Shown here piece after piece: positions 16,350 through 24,257 of a stretch of DNA of 50,062 nucleotides. The stretch lies in the NCBI RefSeq assembly GCF_004331285.1, contig NZ_SJOH01000020.1, positions 28,751-78,812 on the forward strand, written 5' to 3'. This DNA is from Acinetobacter sp. ANC 3781 (GTDB taxonomy: Bacteria; Pseudomonadota; Gammaproteobacteria; Pseudomonadales; Moraxellaceae). The notes under the pieces were generated by a model. That model was not told where the DNA came from and did not search any database. It saw only the letters and a program-made list of their open reading frames with translations. The stretch's first letter is position 1. Each line of letters starts with the position of its first letter. The position numbers and the translations under genes are program-made.

Positions 16350-17324
16350 ATGGAACAAAAGAATAATTTCCAGCTGACAGGAATTGAACGAATCAAATTT
16401 GCGGTTGAAAATCTGGCAGATGGATTACGTTTTGCAAATGATTGGGGCTTAACTGAAGTTGCAGCCGACCAAGACGATAGCCATTTGTTTGTTGCTGTGG
16501 ATGGTTCACAAATTGAAATTGTCCTAGCCGATTCCACACGTCCAGACCGCACACCGATGGGTAACAGCAGCGGCATGTGTGAAGTAACCTGGGGGGTGCA
16601 AAGTTTTGCAGGCATTGAGGCTTTAGTCACTGAATTGTCCACCGACCGTGAAGTCTCTATAGAAAATGGCGTATTACGCTGTCAGGATGATTTAGGCATC
16701 AACCTGGCTTTCCGTATTGCACAGCGTCAAACCGTCCCTTACGCAGTGACACAGTTCAATGCACCGGGTCAGCCAAAACGTTTAAATAGTCGTGCACCGA
16801 TGTATAAAAAAGCTGCTCCGCACGAGATTAGCCATCTTGCTATTGGGGTTGATAATGCAGGTGAAGCGATTGGTTTTTATACCGATCGCCTGGGCTTTAT
16901 TGTATCGGACCGCTATGCCGATCGCGGAGTATTCCTGCGCTGTTCTGTAGAAGGCAATCATCATCATGTGTTCTTTATGAATGGCAAACAGCCAGGGACA
17001 CGCTTTAATCATTTGGCATTTAAAGTTCGTGATATCCATGAAGTGATTGGCGGTGGGCAATTCATTGATGCACAAGGCTGGCACACCTTTGCCGGTCCAG
17101 GTCGTCATCGGGTGTCATCGGCATGTTTCTGGTATTTTCTCACCCCATTTGGCGGTGCGTGGGAATATGCAGCAGATGAAGATATTGTTACAGAAGAATG
17201 GGAATCAACCGATTTTGCGGCTGAAGCGCATATTTTCTCTGAATGGACATTTGGTCTAGAAAAATCTGATGGAACGTTAAAAGGACCTATCTCTCAAAGT
17301 AAAGCTGAAGAACTAAAAAGCTAA
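16350..17324 (+). CDS. Second type I extradiol dioxygenase, VOC family
   Basis: 324 residues from MEQKNNFQ at 16350; GAGGGAG lies upstream and the start aligns with the paralogue at 9225, although an ATG at 16320 also has a possible ribosome site. The C-terminal domain carries the iron ligands His162 (SHLAIGV), His221 (FNHLAFKV) and Glu272 (GAWEYAAD). GPGRHRVSSACFWYF matches the paralogue's GPGRHGLGSNWFWYF. First gene of the plus-strand operon, followed 28 bp later by a hydrolase. It probably cleaves a second dihydroxylated ring or a hydroxylated intermediate made by the flavin monooxygenase of the same operon. Confidence 0.88.
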   Translation: MEQKNNFQLTGIERIKFAVENLADGLRFANDWGLTEVAADQDDSHLFVAVDGSQIEIVLADSTRPDRTPMGNSSGMCEVTWGVQSFAGIEALVTELSTDREVSIENGVLRCQDDLGINLAFRIAQRQTVPYAVTQFNAPGQPKRLNSRAPMYKKAAPHEISHLAIGVDNAGEAIGFYTDRLGFIVSDRYADRGVFLRCSVEGNHHHVFFMNGKQPGTRFNHLAFKVRDIHEVIGGGQFIDAQGWHTFAGPGRHRVSSACFWYFLTPFGGAWEYAADEDIVTEEWESTDFAAEAHIFSEWTFGLEKSDGTLKGPISQSKAEELKS

Positions 17325-17352
17325 GCCATCGAATTGAGAAGAGAACTTTAAA

Positions 17353-18249
17353 ATGAATGCACAAATCAAAGACGTTCCTTACTGGGTACAACTGCTGGGC
17401 ACGCAAACCCGTATTCTTCAAGGCAAATACAAAACGCGTATTCTTGAAGCAGGTCATCCACATGCCCCTGCCCTGATTTTACTGCATGGCACAGGGGGGC
17501 ATTTAGAAAACTATGCCCGTAATATCACCGCACTGGCTGAACACTTCCATGTCATTGCGCTGGATTTTTTATGGCACGGCTGTTCACAAACCGAAAATTA
17601 TGACCCTGAAATTATACCTGTTTTAGTTGATCAAATTATTGATGTGATGGATCAACTAGATTTGGCTTCTGCACATGTTGAAGGTCAGTCCCTGGGCGGT
17701 TGGGTGGCTATGCAACTCGCCCTTCAACATCCTGAACGCGTTGATCGTCTGATCTTAACCACGACCATGGGCTACCGCCCTGATGCAGCTGCCATCGACG
17801 GTTTTGTTGAGCCAAATTGGGCAGCCAATGTACCAAGCTCGATTGAAGTATTGGAACAACCGAGCTTTGAAAATGTCAGAACCCGGATGAGCCGTATTTT
17901 GGCACAGCCAGCGCGTTTGACTGATGAAGCCATTCAGGTGCGTCAAGCCTTGTATCAACAACCGGAATTGGCAGAAGTTCAAAAACTTTTCATTACCGAA
18001 TATTTATCCGGTTCAACCATCCAAAAACACATCATTACTGATGCCTTGGCAAAACAGATTAGCCAACCCATCTTGGTGTACTGGGGCGATGCCAATCGAA
18101 CCCCACCGGCACTGGGTCAGCATATCGCTGAGCAAGTTCAAAATGGTCAGTTCTATTGCGCAAAAGATACAGGTCATTGGGCACAGTTCGAAAGTGCGCC
18201 TGTACACAATGAAATTGTGACTCAGTTTTTGTTGGGTCAAAGCATTTAA
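17353..18249 (+). CDS. Alpha/beta hydrolase
   Basis: 298 residues. HGTGGHLENYARN forms the oxyanion loop, the nucleophile is Ser113 in EGQSLGGW, and the acid and base are near Asp246 (YWGDANRTPP) and His275 (TGHWAQFE). The fold and context suggest a C-C bond hydrolase acting on a ring-cleavage product or an esterase for an intermediate. It differs clearly from the protein at 18754, which carries the classic meta-cleavage hydrolase signature, so the two probably act on different substrates. It lies between the extradiol dioxygenase and the lipocalin-like gene in one operon. Confidence 0.87.
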   Translation: MNAQIKDVPYWVQLLGTQTRILQGKYKTRILEAGHPHAPALILLHGTGGHLENYARNITALAEHFHVIALDFLWHGCSQTENYDPEIIPVLVDQIIDVMDQLDLASAHVEGQSLGGWVAMQLALQHPERVDRLILTTTMGYRPDAAAIDGFVEPNWAANVPSSIEVLEQPSFENVRTRMSRILAQPARLTDEAIQVRQALYQQPELAEVQKLFITEYLSGSTIQKHIITDALAKQISQPILVYWGDANRTPPALGQHIAEQVQNGQFYCAKDTGHWAQFESAPVHNEIVTQFLLGQSI

Positions 18250-18286
18250 AACAAATGATTCAGCAGATTGAAATGAGGAAATAAAA

Positions 18287-18715
18287 ATGTCAGCACAGAA
18301 TTTAGCAGGTCGTTGGGAACTCGTAACTTTTGAACAGAATTATGATGATGGCCGCCGTGTCTATCCAATGGGTGAAGGGCCTCAAGGCATCATTCAATAC
18401 ACTGAAGATGGCTTTATGAGCTGCATGATCAGCCGTCCAAATCGTAAAAATTTCACCACTGGAGGTCAATGGAATGCCAGCGATGCTGAAAAAGCCGGGG
18501 CCTATAACAGCATGATGTCCTATGCAGGTCGTTATAGCATTGCGGACAATACAGTAACCCATTTTGTCGATTTAAGCCTGTTCCCCAACTGGATCGGTGG
18601 ACAGCAACAGCGTGTTTTTAAATTTGATGATCAAGGCCTACTCAGTTTAACCGCACGTCTTGAGGAAAACACTTCGGAAGCACGCACTGCATTATTGCTA
18701 TGGAAACGTGGTTAA
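18287..18715 (+). CDS. Lipocalin-like domain protein
   Basis: 142 residues without a signal peptide. It begins LAGRWELVTFEQNYDDGRRVYPMGEGPQGIIQYTEDGFMSCMI, the pattern of the lipocalin-like Pfam family (Lipocalin_5 type): a Gly-x-Trp strand, then a G-x-I-x-Y-T-x-D-G-x-M-S hairpin. Such proteins are small beta-barrels that can bind hydrophobic ligands or catalyse cyclisation or isomerisation. Its place in a catabolic operon between two hydrolases suggests binding or tautomerising an aromatic-derived intermediate. GAGG lies 8-9 nt before the ATG. Confidence 0.82.
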   Translation: MSAQNLAGRWELVTFEQNYDDGRRVYPMGEGPQGIIQYTEDGFMSCMISRPNRKNFTTGGQWNASDAEKAGAYNSMMSYAGRYSIADNTVTHFVDLSLFPNWIGGQQQRVFKFDDQGLLSLTARLEENTSEARTALLLWKRG

Positions 18716-18753
18716 TCCCATTTTGTAAATAAGAAAAATTCCAAGGAATGAAT

Positions 18754-19587
18754 ATGAATAGCATGATCAATAATTCTGAAGTGGGCAAAAGCATTCAGTG
18801 TGGTGACATTCTCACCAATTACCATGATGTCGGAGCCGGTGAACCTATTTTGTTACTGCATGGTTCAGGTCCTGGCGTCAGTGCATGGGCAAACTGGCGT
18901 TTAACTATTCAGTCCCTGCAAGATCATTATCGTTTGATTGCCCCTGATTTAGCAGGTTTTGGTTATAGCCAGTTCCCTGAAAACATGCAGTTTAGCCGTG
19001 AAAACTGGCTCAAACAAATTGTCGATTTCCTCGACGCGCTTGGACTTAAGAAAGTCAATCTGATTGGTAACTCTTTTGGCGGATCCATGGCGCTTGCATT
19101 AGCCATTCATCATCCTGAACGGGTCAATAAACTGATTCTTATGGGCAGTGTCGGTGTGCCATTTGAATTAACTGCCGGGCTCGATGCAGTTTGGGGATAT
19201 ACCCCATCGTTTGAAAATATGCAGGCGATTATGAAAATTTTCGCTTACAACCAGAATCTGGTCGGTGATGAATTGGTACAAATGCGCTATATCGCCAGTA
19301 CCAAAGAAGATACCCGTGCTGCCTATGAAAGTATGTTCCCTGCACCGCGTCAGCGTTGGGTGGAAGCGATGTCACATCCTGAAGCGGATATTCGCAGCAT
19401 TCGGCATCCGACACTTATGGTGCATGGACGTGATGACAAAGTTATTCCGCTTTCAACTTCACTCACCATGTTGAACTGGATTGAAGATTCACAGCTGCAT
19501 ATTTATGGCCAATGTGGGCATTGGACTCAAATTGAACATGCCAAATCATTTACCCAATTGGTTGCCAATTTTTTAAAAGACCACTAA
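18754..19587 (+). CDS. Meta-cleavage product hydrolase (MhpC/BphD/DmpD-like alpha/beta hydrolase)
   Basis: 277 residues from the second ATG (18754); AAGGA lies 6 nt upstream of it but abuts the first ATG at 18748. LLHGSGPGVSAWANWR is the hallmark oxyanion segment of C-C hydrolases that split 2-hydroxy-6-oxo-dienoates. Catalytic residues are Ser107 (GNSFGGSM), Asp228 (HGRDDKV) and His256 (CGHWTQIE). The product, 2-hydroxypenta-2,4-dienoate, would feed directly into the hydratase/aldolase/dehydrogenase trio at 2458-5287. This gene links the plus-strand operon chemically to the minus-strand one. Confidence 0.9.
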   Translation: MNSMINNSEVGKSIQCGDILTNYHDVGAGEPILLLHGSGPGVSAWANWRLTIQSLQDHYRLIAPDLAGFGYSQFPENMQFSRENWLKQIVDFLDALGLKKVNLIGNSFGGSMALALAIHHPERVNKLILMGSVGVPFELTAGLDAVWGYTPSFENMQAIMKIFAYNQNLVGDELVQMRYIASTKEDTRAAYESMFPAPRQRWVEAMSHPEADIRSIRHPTLMVHGRDDKVIPLSTSLTMLNWIEDSQLHIYGQCGHWTQIEHAKSFTQLVANFLKDH

Positions 19588-19603
19588 ACAAAGGAATGTT
19601 TAA

Positions 19604-20746
19604 ATGACTCAAAATTCTGCTGCTCAAGGAAAAAAAGCCCTGATTATTGGTGCGGGAACTGCGGGCATGGCATCTGCCATTACCCTGTCTCGTATTGGGA
19701 TTGAAATCGATATTATTGATATTAATCCCAATTGGGGAGCACTCGGCGCAGGTCTGACCATTACTGGCCCGACCTTGCGTGCCTTAAAACAGCTTGGTGT
19801 TTATGATGAAGTGACCAATCAAGCCTATGTCGGTGATGGCATCCAGGTGTGCGATCCGCAAGGCAACCCTTTACGTATTTTACCCACCCCAATGCTCGAA
19901 GGTGCAGATACAGCCGGCAGTGGTGGCATTATGCGCCCGACCATGCATTCGATCATGCATAAACATGTTGAAGATGCCGGCGTAAAAATGCGTTTGGGTT
20001 TAACTGCAGAAGCCTTTGAGCAAGATGATAATGGTGTAAGTGTAACCTTCAGCGATGGAACCACAGGTCGCTATGATTTTGTTTTGGGTTCAGACGGTGT
20101 GCTGTCTAAAACGCGTCAGCTTTTATTTCCGGATGCCCCTAAGGCTGAATATACCGGTCAAAGCTGCTGGCGCTTATTTTTAAAACGTCCCGAATCGGTT
20201 GAACGCCGTACTTACTTCCTGGGTGGACCTGTCAAAGTAGGCTTCACCCCTGTGTCTAAAGAGCATATGTATATGTTCTTACTGGAGCGTTGTCCACAAC
20301 GCTGGCAAGAACCTGAAGACAATTATAAAACCTTAAAACAATTACTTGAAGGTTATGACGGCATTTTAGCAGATATTCGTGAGTCCTTAACTGAAAAAGA
20401 CAACCCTCACATTAATTTCCGTCCATTGGAATGTTTTGATCTTCCCGGCCCTTGGTATGCAGGAAAAGTCTTACTAATTGGTGATTCTGCACATCCAACC
20501 ACGCCACAACTTGCCTCAGGTGCAGGTATGGGGATTGAAGATGCCTTAGTACTGGCCGAGATTTTCCAAAAAGAAACCAATGTCGAAAAAGCATTTGCTG
20601 AATTTATGGAGCGTCGTGAGAAACGTTGCCGTCTTGTGGTTCAAAGCTCAATGGAGATTGGCCGTTTAGAACAACAGCGTGCCCCTGTGGAACAGCAAAC
20701 TGCTGTGGTTGAAAAAGCCCTCAATATTTTAAAAGAAGCGATTTAA
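19604..20746 (+). CDS. FAD-dependent aromatic hydroxylase (salicylate/3-hydroxybenzoate-hydroxylase type)
   Basis: 380 residues of the group A flavin monooxygenases. The N-terminal dinucleotide fold is IIGAGTAGMASAI, the DG motif is VLGSDGVLSKTR (about 160) and the GD motif is LIGDSAHPTTPQLASGAG (about 290). It should hydroxylate a phenolic ring with NAD(P)H and O2, preparing a catechol for the extradiol dioxygenase of this operon. It has a clear paralogue at 22944-24068. Its stop codon lies in the loop of an intrinsic terminator, so some transcripts should end here before the MFS gene. Confidence 0.9.
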   Translation: MTQNSAAQGKKALIIGAGTAGMASAITLSRIGIEIDIIDINPNWGALGAGLTITGPTLRALKQLGVYDEVTNQAYVGDGIQVCDPQGNPLRILPTPMLEGADTAGSGGIMRPTMHSIMHKHVEDAGVKMRLGLTAEAFEQDDNGVSVTFSDGTTGRYDFVLGSDGVLSKTRQLLFPDAPKAEYTGQSCWRLFLKRPESVERRTYFLGGPVKVGFTPVSKEHMYMFLLERCPQRWQEPEDNYKTLKQLLEGYDGILADIRESLTEKDNPHINFRPLECFDLPGPWYAGKVLLIGDSAHPTTPQLASGAGMGIEDALVLAEIFQKETNVEKAFAEFMERREKRCRLVVQSSMEIGRLEQQRAPVEQQTAVVEKALNILKEAI

Positions 20747-20758
20747 TCGCTTCTTTTT
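20731..20758 (+). terminator. Intrinsic terminator overlapping the end of the flavin monooxygenase gene
   Basis: AAAAGAAGCGAT (20731-20742) and ATCGCTTCTTTT (20746-20757) form a 12-bp stem with a 3-nt loop and a T-rich end. The TAA stop (20744-20746) falls at the loop. Confidence 0.85.
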
Positions 20759-20868
20759 CCATTCAATCTAAAAGCGGTAAAAACAACAAAGCAGCTGTGA
20801 TGGATATACAGCCTAAATAAATAATGAACTTAAAAAAGTTCACATGGCTCAGGCCATAGGAGATGGAA

Positions 20869-22062
20869 ATGACAACAATAGAAAGCAAACGCGGCATATT
20901 TGCATTGATGATGGCACATTGTGCCGGTATGGTGGATTTAGTTGCACTACCGATTTGGGTCGGCACCCTGATTGCACATTATCATTTTGACCCACAACAA
21001 GCGGGTGGACTGGCAACCTTATTTTTAATGGGTGCAGCGGGTGCAAGTATTTTCTTTGCACCACGTTTTAATCGTGTTCATGTCAAATTTGCTGCCGTTT
21101 TAGGTTTTGCTCTGGCAGCAGTCGCTTTCATTATTTCAGGTATGAATACCAGTTTTCCGATACTTGCCGGCCTGCATTTGCTTGGAGGAATGGCCGCAGG
21201 TACCGCATTAAGCGTCACCCATGGCACCATGGGGCATGCAGTCAATCCGCACCGGGTATTTGGTATCGCAGGGCTGGCGATTGGTATTTTTGGTGTGTTA
21301 TTTTTAGGTGGAACGCCAGGTCTCATTCAAAAATTTGGTGGCAGTACCATGTTTTTTGTATTGGCGGGCGTGATGCTGGCAGCGACCCTTTCCTGTCTGA
21401 TGTTTTTCCCCAAAGCGACACGCAGTGTTGCTTTTGACAATTATGAAAATATTAAAAACCTGCCTCCTCTCGGCAAACCAGTCTGGTGTTGTATGATTGG
21501 TGTGGCATTGCTTGCGATGACTCAGGCAATGACCCTGAGCTTCTATGAACGGATTGGTTTAGAACGGGGTTTTAGCCGTGACATGGTGACCATGGCCTTG
21601 GTGATTTACGGGATTGTGACGATTTTCCCTGCACTGCTTGCAGCCTTATTACAGAACCGAGTTAGTGTAACGGTCATTATTACTTTTGGTCCAATTTTTC
21701 AGGCAATATTTTCATTACTCACCACCCAGACCCATCAATACTCTGTCTTTGCCCTTGCTGGTCCAATGATGGCATTTACCATCCTATTCGTGCATACCTT
21801 TGCTTTTGGTCTGCTTGCGCGTCTTGATCCGACCGGTCGTGCTGTTGCAGGTACTCCGGCAATGCTGATGGTGGGTGCAGCGATTGCGCCATTTATTAGT
21901 GGAACCTTGGTTAAATTTATTAATTTTGAAGCCATTGGTTATGCCTGCTGTGTTTTGGTTGCCGCGCAGGTGTATTTATTCAGTCAGACACGTAAAGCGG
22001 TTTTAGCAGGAACGGCCATTCCTAAAGCAATTATTAAAGATGAAACGGTTACCTCGGCATAA
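20869..22062 (+). CDS. MFS transporter of the catabolic operon
   Basis: 397 residues from the ATG at 20869; AGGAG is 6 nt upstream of this codon but directly abuts an earlier in-frame ATG at 20863. About twelve hydrophobic segments, with a split around residues 185-205 (KATRSVAFDNYENIKNLPPLGKP) as the central loop. There is no strong match to the aromatic-acid:H+ symporter signature, so substrate and direction are open; position suggests uptake of the aromatic compound or export of an intermediate. It lies 120 bp after a terminator, so it may have extra promoter input. A terminator follows at 22116. Confidence 0.85.
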   Translation: MTTIESKRGIFALMMAHCAGMVDLVALPIWVGTLIAHYHFDPQQAGGLATLFLMGAAGASIFFAPRFNRVHVKFAAVLGFALAAVAFIISGMNTSFPILAGLHLLGGMAAGTALSVTHGTMGHAVNPHRVFGIAGLAIGIFGVLFLGGTPGLIQKFGGSTMFFVLAGVMLAATLSCLMFFPKATRSVAFDNYENIKNLPPLGKPVWCCMIGVALLAMTQAMTLSFYERIGLERGFSRDMVTMALVIYGIVTIFPALLAALLQNRVSVTVIITFGPIFQAIFSLLTTQTHQYSVFALAGPMMAFTILFVHTFAFGLLARLDPTGRAVAGTPAMLMVGAAIAPFISGTLVKFINFEAIGYACCVLVAAQVYLFSQTRKAVLAGTAIPKAIIKDETVTSA

Positions 22063-22115
22063 ATTCTTGCAGTTATGAATCCCTGAAACTCTAAATATAA
22101 AAAAGTTTTTCCTTG

Positions 22116-22144
22116 AGCCATTCGTCCGTAAATGGCTTTTTTTT
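22116..22144 (+). terminator. Terminator of the plus-strand catabolic operon
   Basis: AGCCATT (22116-22122) and AATGGCT (22131-22137) form a stem followed by a run of eight or more T. The rest of the gap to 22450 has no gene; it carries candidate motif C. Confidence 0.85.
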
Positions 22145-22276
22145 AATGCTTAGATTTTAAGATAAGGTGCAACAGAAAATTAATTGAGGGGAGAAACAAG
22201 ACGAGAGCACACTCTTCAGTAGCATTTATTTTGTTAAAAAATATTTAACTTATATCTATCTAAAAGCTCAAAATCT

Positions 22277-22295
22277 GATATCCATTTTATTTATA
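22277..22295. promoter_or_regulatory. Candidate regulator-binding motif C
   Basis: GATAT, CCATTTTATT, TATA: the weakest of the five spaced motifs, about 155-175 bp upstream of the DUF2147-like gene. The neighbouring AAAATCTGATATCC resembles the flank of site A read in reverse. Confidence 0.35.
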
Positions 22296-22450
22296 TTATC
22301 AAGTGGTTATGCAATTGATTGTTTAAAAAACACTCTCTACATTATCAAAGCTATCTAGAATTTTTGAATGTGTGCAATTTAAACCAAAAATCTGGATTGG
22401 CTAAAAATATAGCCTTTGGCTATCTTCCTTTTGAATAGTTGAGATTGACG

Positions 22451-22882
22451 ATGTTTTTTAAATGGATTTTATTACTGGTTTTAAACACTACGCTGTGTCA
22501 GATTGCTTTTGCGCAGGATATCAATGATCTGAGCGGTTTATGGAAAGTGATTGATGATAAAAGTGGTTTTACCTTGGTTAAAATTAAAATATCAAAACAG
22601 GATAAAACCAGCTACAACGGGCATATTGTGGAAGCCTTTACTCCCCCCAATGTCAGCCCAAAAGATTTAAGTGCTTTAACCGGTTTTCAATTACTGACAG
22701 GTTTGCAACAGGATTTGAAGAATCCCAAAAATTTCATTAAAGGGAAAGTGGTCGATCCTGCCATTAATCAACTTTACGAGGTGAATGGTAAACTCAACAA
22801 AAAAGGTACCGTGTTGATTTTGAGAAACAGTTCTGATAAAGAAAAAGCTGGCCGGAAATTATCTTGGATTCGCATGAAATAA
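22451..22882 (+). CDS. Secreted DUF2147-like protein
   Basis: 143 residues from the ATG at 22451; four residues more would require a TTG start. A clean signal peptide (MFFKWILLLVLNTTLCQIAFA, cleavage before QD) is followed by LSGLWKVIDDKSGFTLVKIKI and a C-terminal GRKLSWIRMK, the pattern of DUF2147 (small periplasmic beta-barrel-like proteins, function unknown). Its place within the aromatic island and the nearby motif C hint at co-regulation, but it could be a neutral passenger. A shared bidirectional terminator lies directly after it. Confidence 0.75.
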   Translation: MFFKWILLLVLNTTLCQIAFAQDINDLSGLWKVIDDKSGFTLVKIKISKQDKTSYNGHIVEAFTPPNVSPKDLSALTGFQLLTGLQQDLKNPKNFIKGKVVDPAINQLYEVNGKLNKKGTVLILRNSSDKEKAGRKLSWIRMK

Positions 22883-22904
22883 CTCATATTCATCCTTAAA
22901 ATAA

Positions 22905-22931
22905 AAAAGCCTGCAATGTGCAGGCTTTTAT
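22905..22931. terminator. Bidirectional terminator between convergent genes
   Basis: AAAAGCCTGCA (22905-22915) and TGCAGGCTTTT (22919-22929) form an 11-bp stem with a 3-nt loop. It serves both the DUF2147 gene (+) and the flavin monooxygenase (-). Confidence 0.9.
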
Positions 22932-22943
22932 CATTATTCAATA

Positions 22944-24068
22944 TTACATATAAGCAGTGGTTACTTGTTCAAACCCTTGGGCAAGCAGCATACTGCGAGC
23001 CAGCATCGATTCGCCTTCAATTTCCATACGACCAATTTCACCTGAGGTTTCGACTACATAGCGGGCACGAGCCAGACGCTTTTGCATAAATGCATTAAAC
23101 ACAGTTTCTAAGTCATCACCATATTGTTCAATCAGATGTGCCAGAACGATGGCATCTTCAACCGCTAAACCGGCACCAGAACCCAAGTGTGGTGTTGTAG
23201 CATGCACTGCATCTCCAATCAGCAGGGTTGAACCACGGTGCCATGCACCATCTACCATTACCCGCTCCAATGGTCGGTAAATGATAGGCGTAGTAGCATC
23301 AATTTGTTCAATATAATCATGCAGCACTTCATCAAAATCACTGAGCAACGTTTTTGCTATATGGGGAAGCTCTGCTTCTTCGCGCCAGACCTGATCCTTC
23401 GGTACACATTCCATCATGTACATATACATATGGGTTGGACTGCATGGATTAAAACCCACTTTCATTTTCTCAGATTGGAACATGCGACCACGGGTAATCT
23501 CCGATGGACGTTCGAACTGGATACGCCAGCAGGCTTGGCCGGTATATTCAGGCTTGGTTTGTTCCGGCATGAGGATACTTCTCAGTTTTGAGAAGACCCC
23601 ATCAGCGCCCACAACCAAATCATAATGAGCGGATATACCGCTTTCAAATTCAACATCAGAACCGGTTTCAAGTTCACTTTGAATGGTTGCAATCGTATCA
23701 CCCAAACGGACATTAATCCCCGCCTGAATGACTTTTTGCGACATGATTTGATGCAATACAGGACGCAAAATTGCCCCCTCAGAAGGGGTTTCTGCTGAAA
23801 TCACACGTTTTGATAACACGGTACGAATAAATTCACCGTGCTGATCATAAATATCCACCCCATCATGCACATAGCCCTGTTCGGCAATCTCCTGCCCAAT
23901 CCCTAAGTCCCACAAGGCCCGCAAGGTGAGAACGGATAAAGTTAAACCTGTACCTACAGCTTTCCAATCTGTGGCTTGTTCAACCAGATCTACAGCATGA
24001 TTCAGTGCTTTAAGTTTTAAAGCAGCTGCCATTCCCCCTATACCACCACCCAAGACCAATATTTTCAT
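22944..24068 (-). CDS. Second FAD-dependent aromatic hydroxylase
   Basis: 374 residues from the ATG at 24068 (MKILVLGG), 9 nt after AAAGG; a second ATG three codons upstream is too close to the ribosome site. Motifs are LVLGGGIGGMAAAL, GADGVFSKLRS and LIGDAVHATTPHLGSGAG. It is clearly paralogous to the protein at 19604 (shared RALWDLG/RALKQLG, YTGQ-CWR, RPLE and the GSGAG-x-x-x-EDA segment), so the island encodes two ring hydroxylases of one lineage, on separate transcripts. Possible roles are hydroxylation of two successive intermediates or of two related substrates. Confidence 0.88.
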   Translation of the reverse strand: MKILVLGGGIGGMAAALKLKALNHAVDLVEQATDWKAVGTGLTLSVLTLRALWDLGIGQEIAEQGYVHDGVDIYDQHGEFIRTVLSKRVISAETPSEGAILRPVLHQIMSQKVIQAGINVRLGDTIATIQSELETGSDVEFESGISAHYDLVVGADGVFSKLRSILMPEQTKPEYTGQACWRIQFERPSEITRGRMFQSEKMKVGFNPCSPTHMYMYMMECVPKDQVWREEAELPHIAKTLLSDFDEVLHDYIEQIDATTPIIYRPLERVMVDGAWHRGSTLLIGDAVHATTPHLGSGAGLAVEDAIVLAHLIEQYGDDLETVFNAFMQKRLARARYVVETSGEIGRMEIEGESMLARSMLLAQGFEQVTTAYM

Positions 24069-24156
24069 GCTTTTCATCCTTTGAAAGTTAAGCGGTTATC
24101 CATCATTATGGATCAGCTTAAAGCATCTAGATTAAATGCAACATGCGTAAAAAAGT

Positions 24157-24191
24157 TAAAGCAGTTATCTTTAATCCAGATAACTGCTTTT
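24157..24191. terminator. Strong hairpin terminator downstream of the AAHS transporter gene
   Basis: AAAGCAGTTATCT (24158-24170) and AGATAACTGCTTT (24178-24190) form a perfect 13-bp stem; on the minus strand it is followed by AACTTTTTT. It ends the transporter transcript (stop at 24258) before the monooxygenase gene. A short plus-strand ORF across this region is not credible. Confidence 0.8.
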
Positions 24192-24257
24192 AAAAAAGCG
24201 AAGAAAAATAGATGGGGCAGCTATTCAATCATAGCGTTTTTAAAACGCACTCTCATA

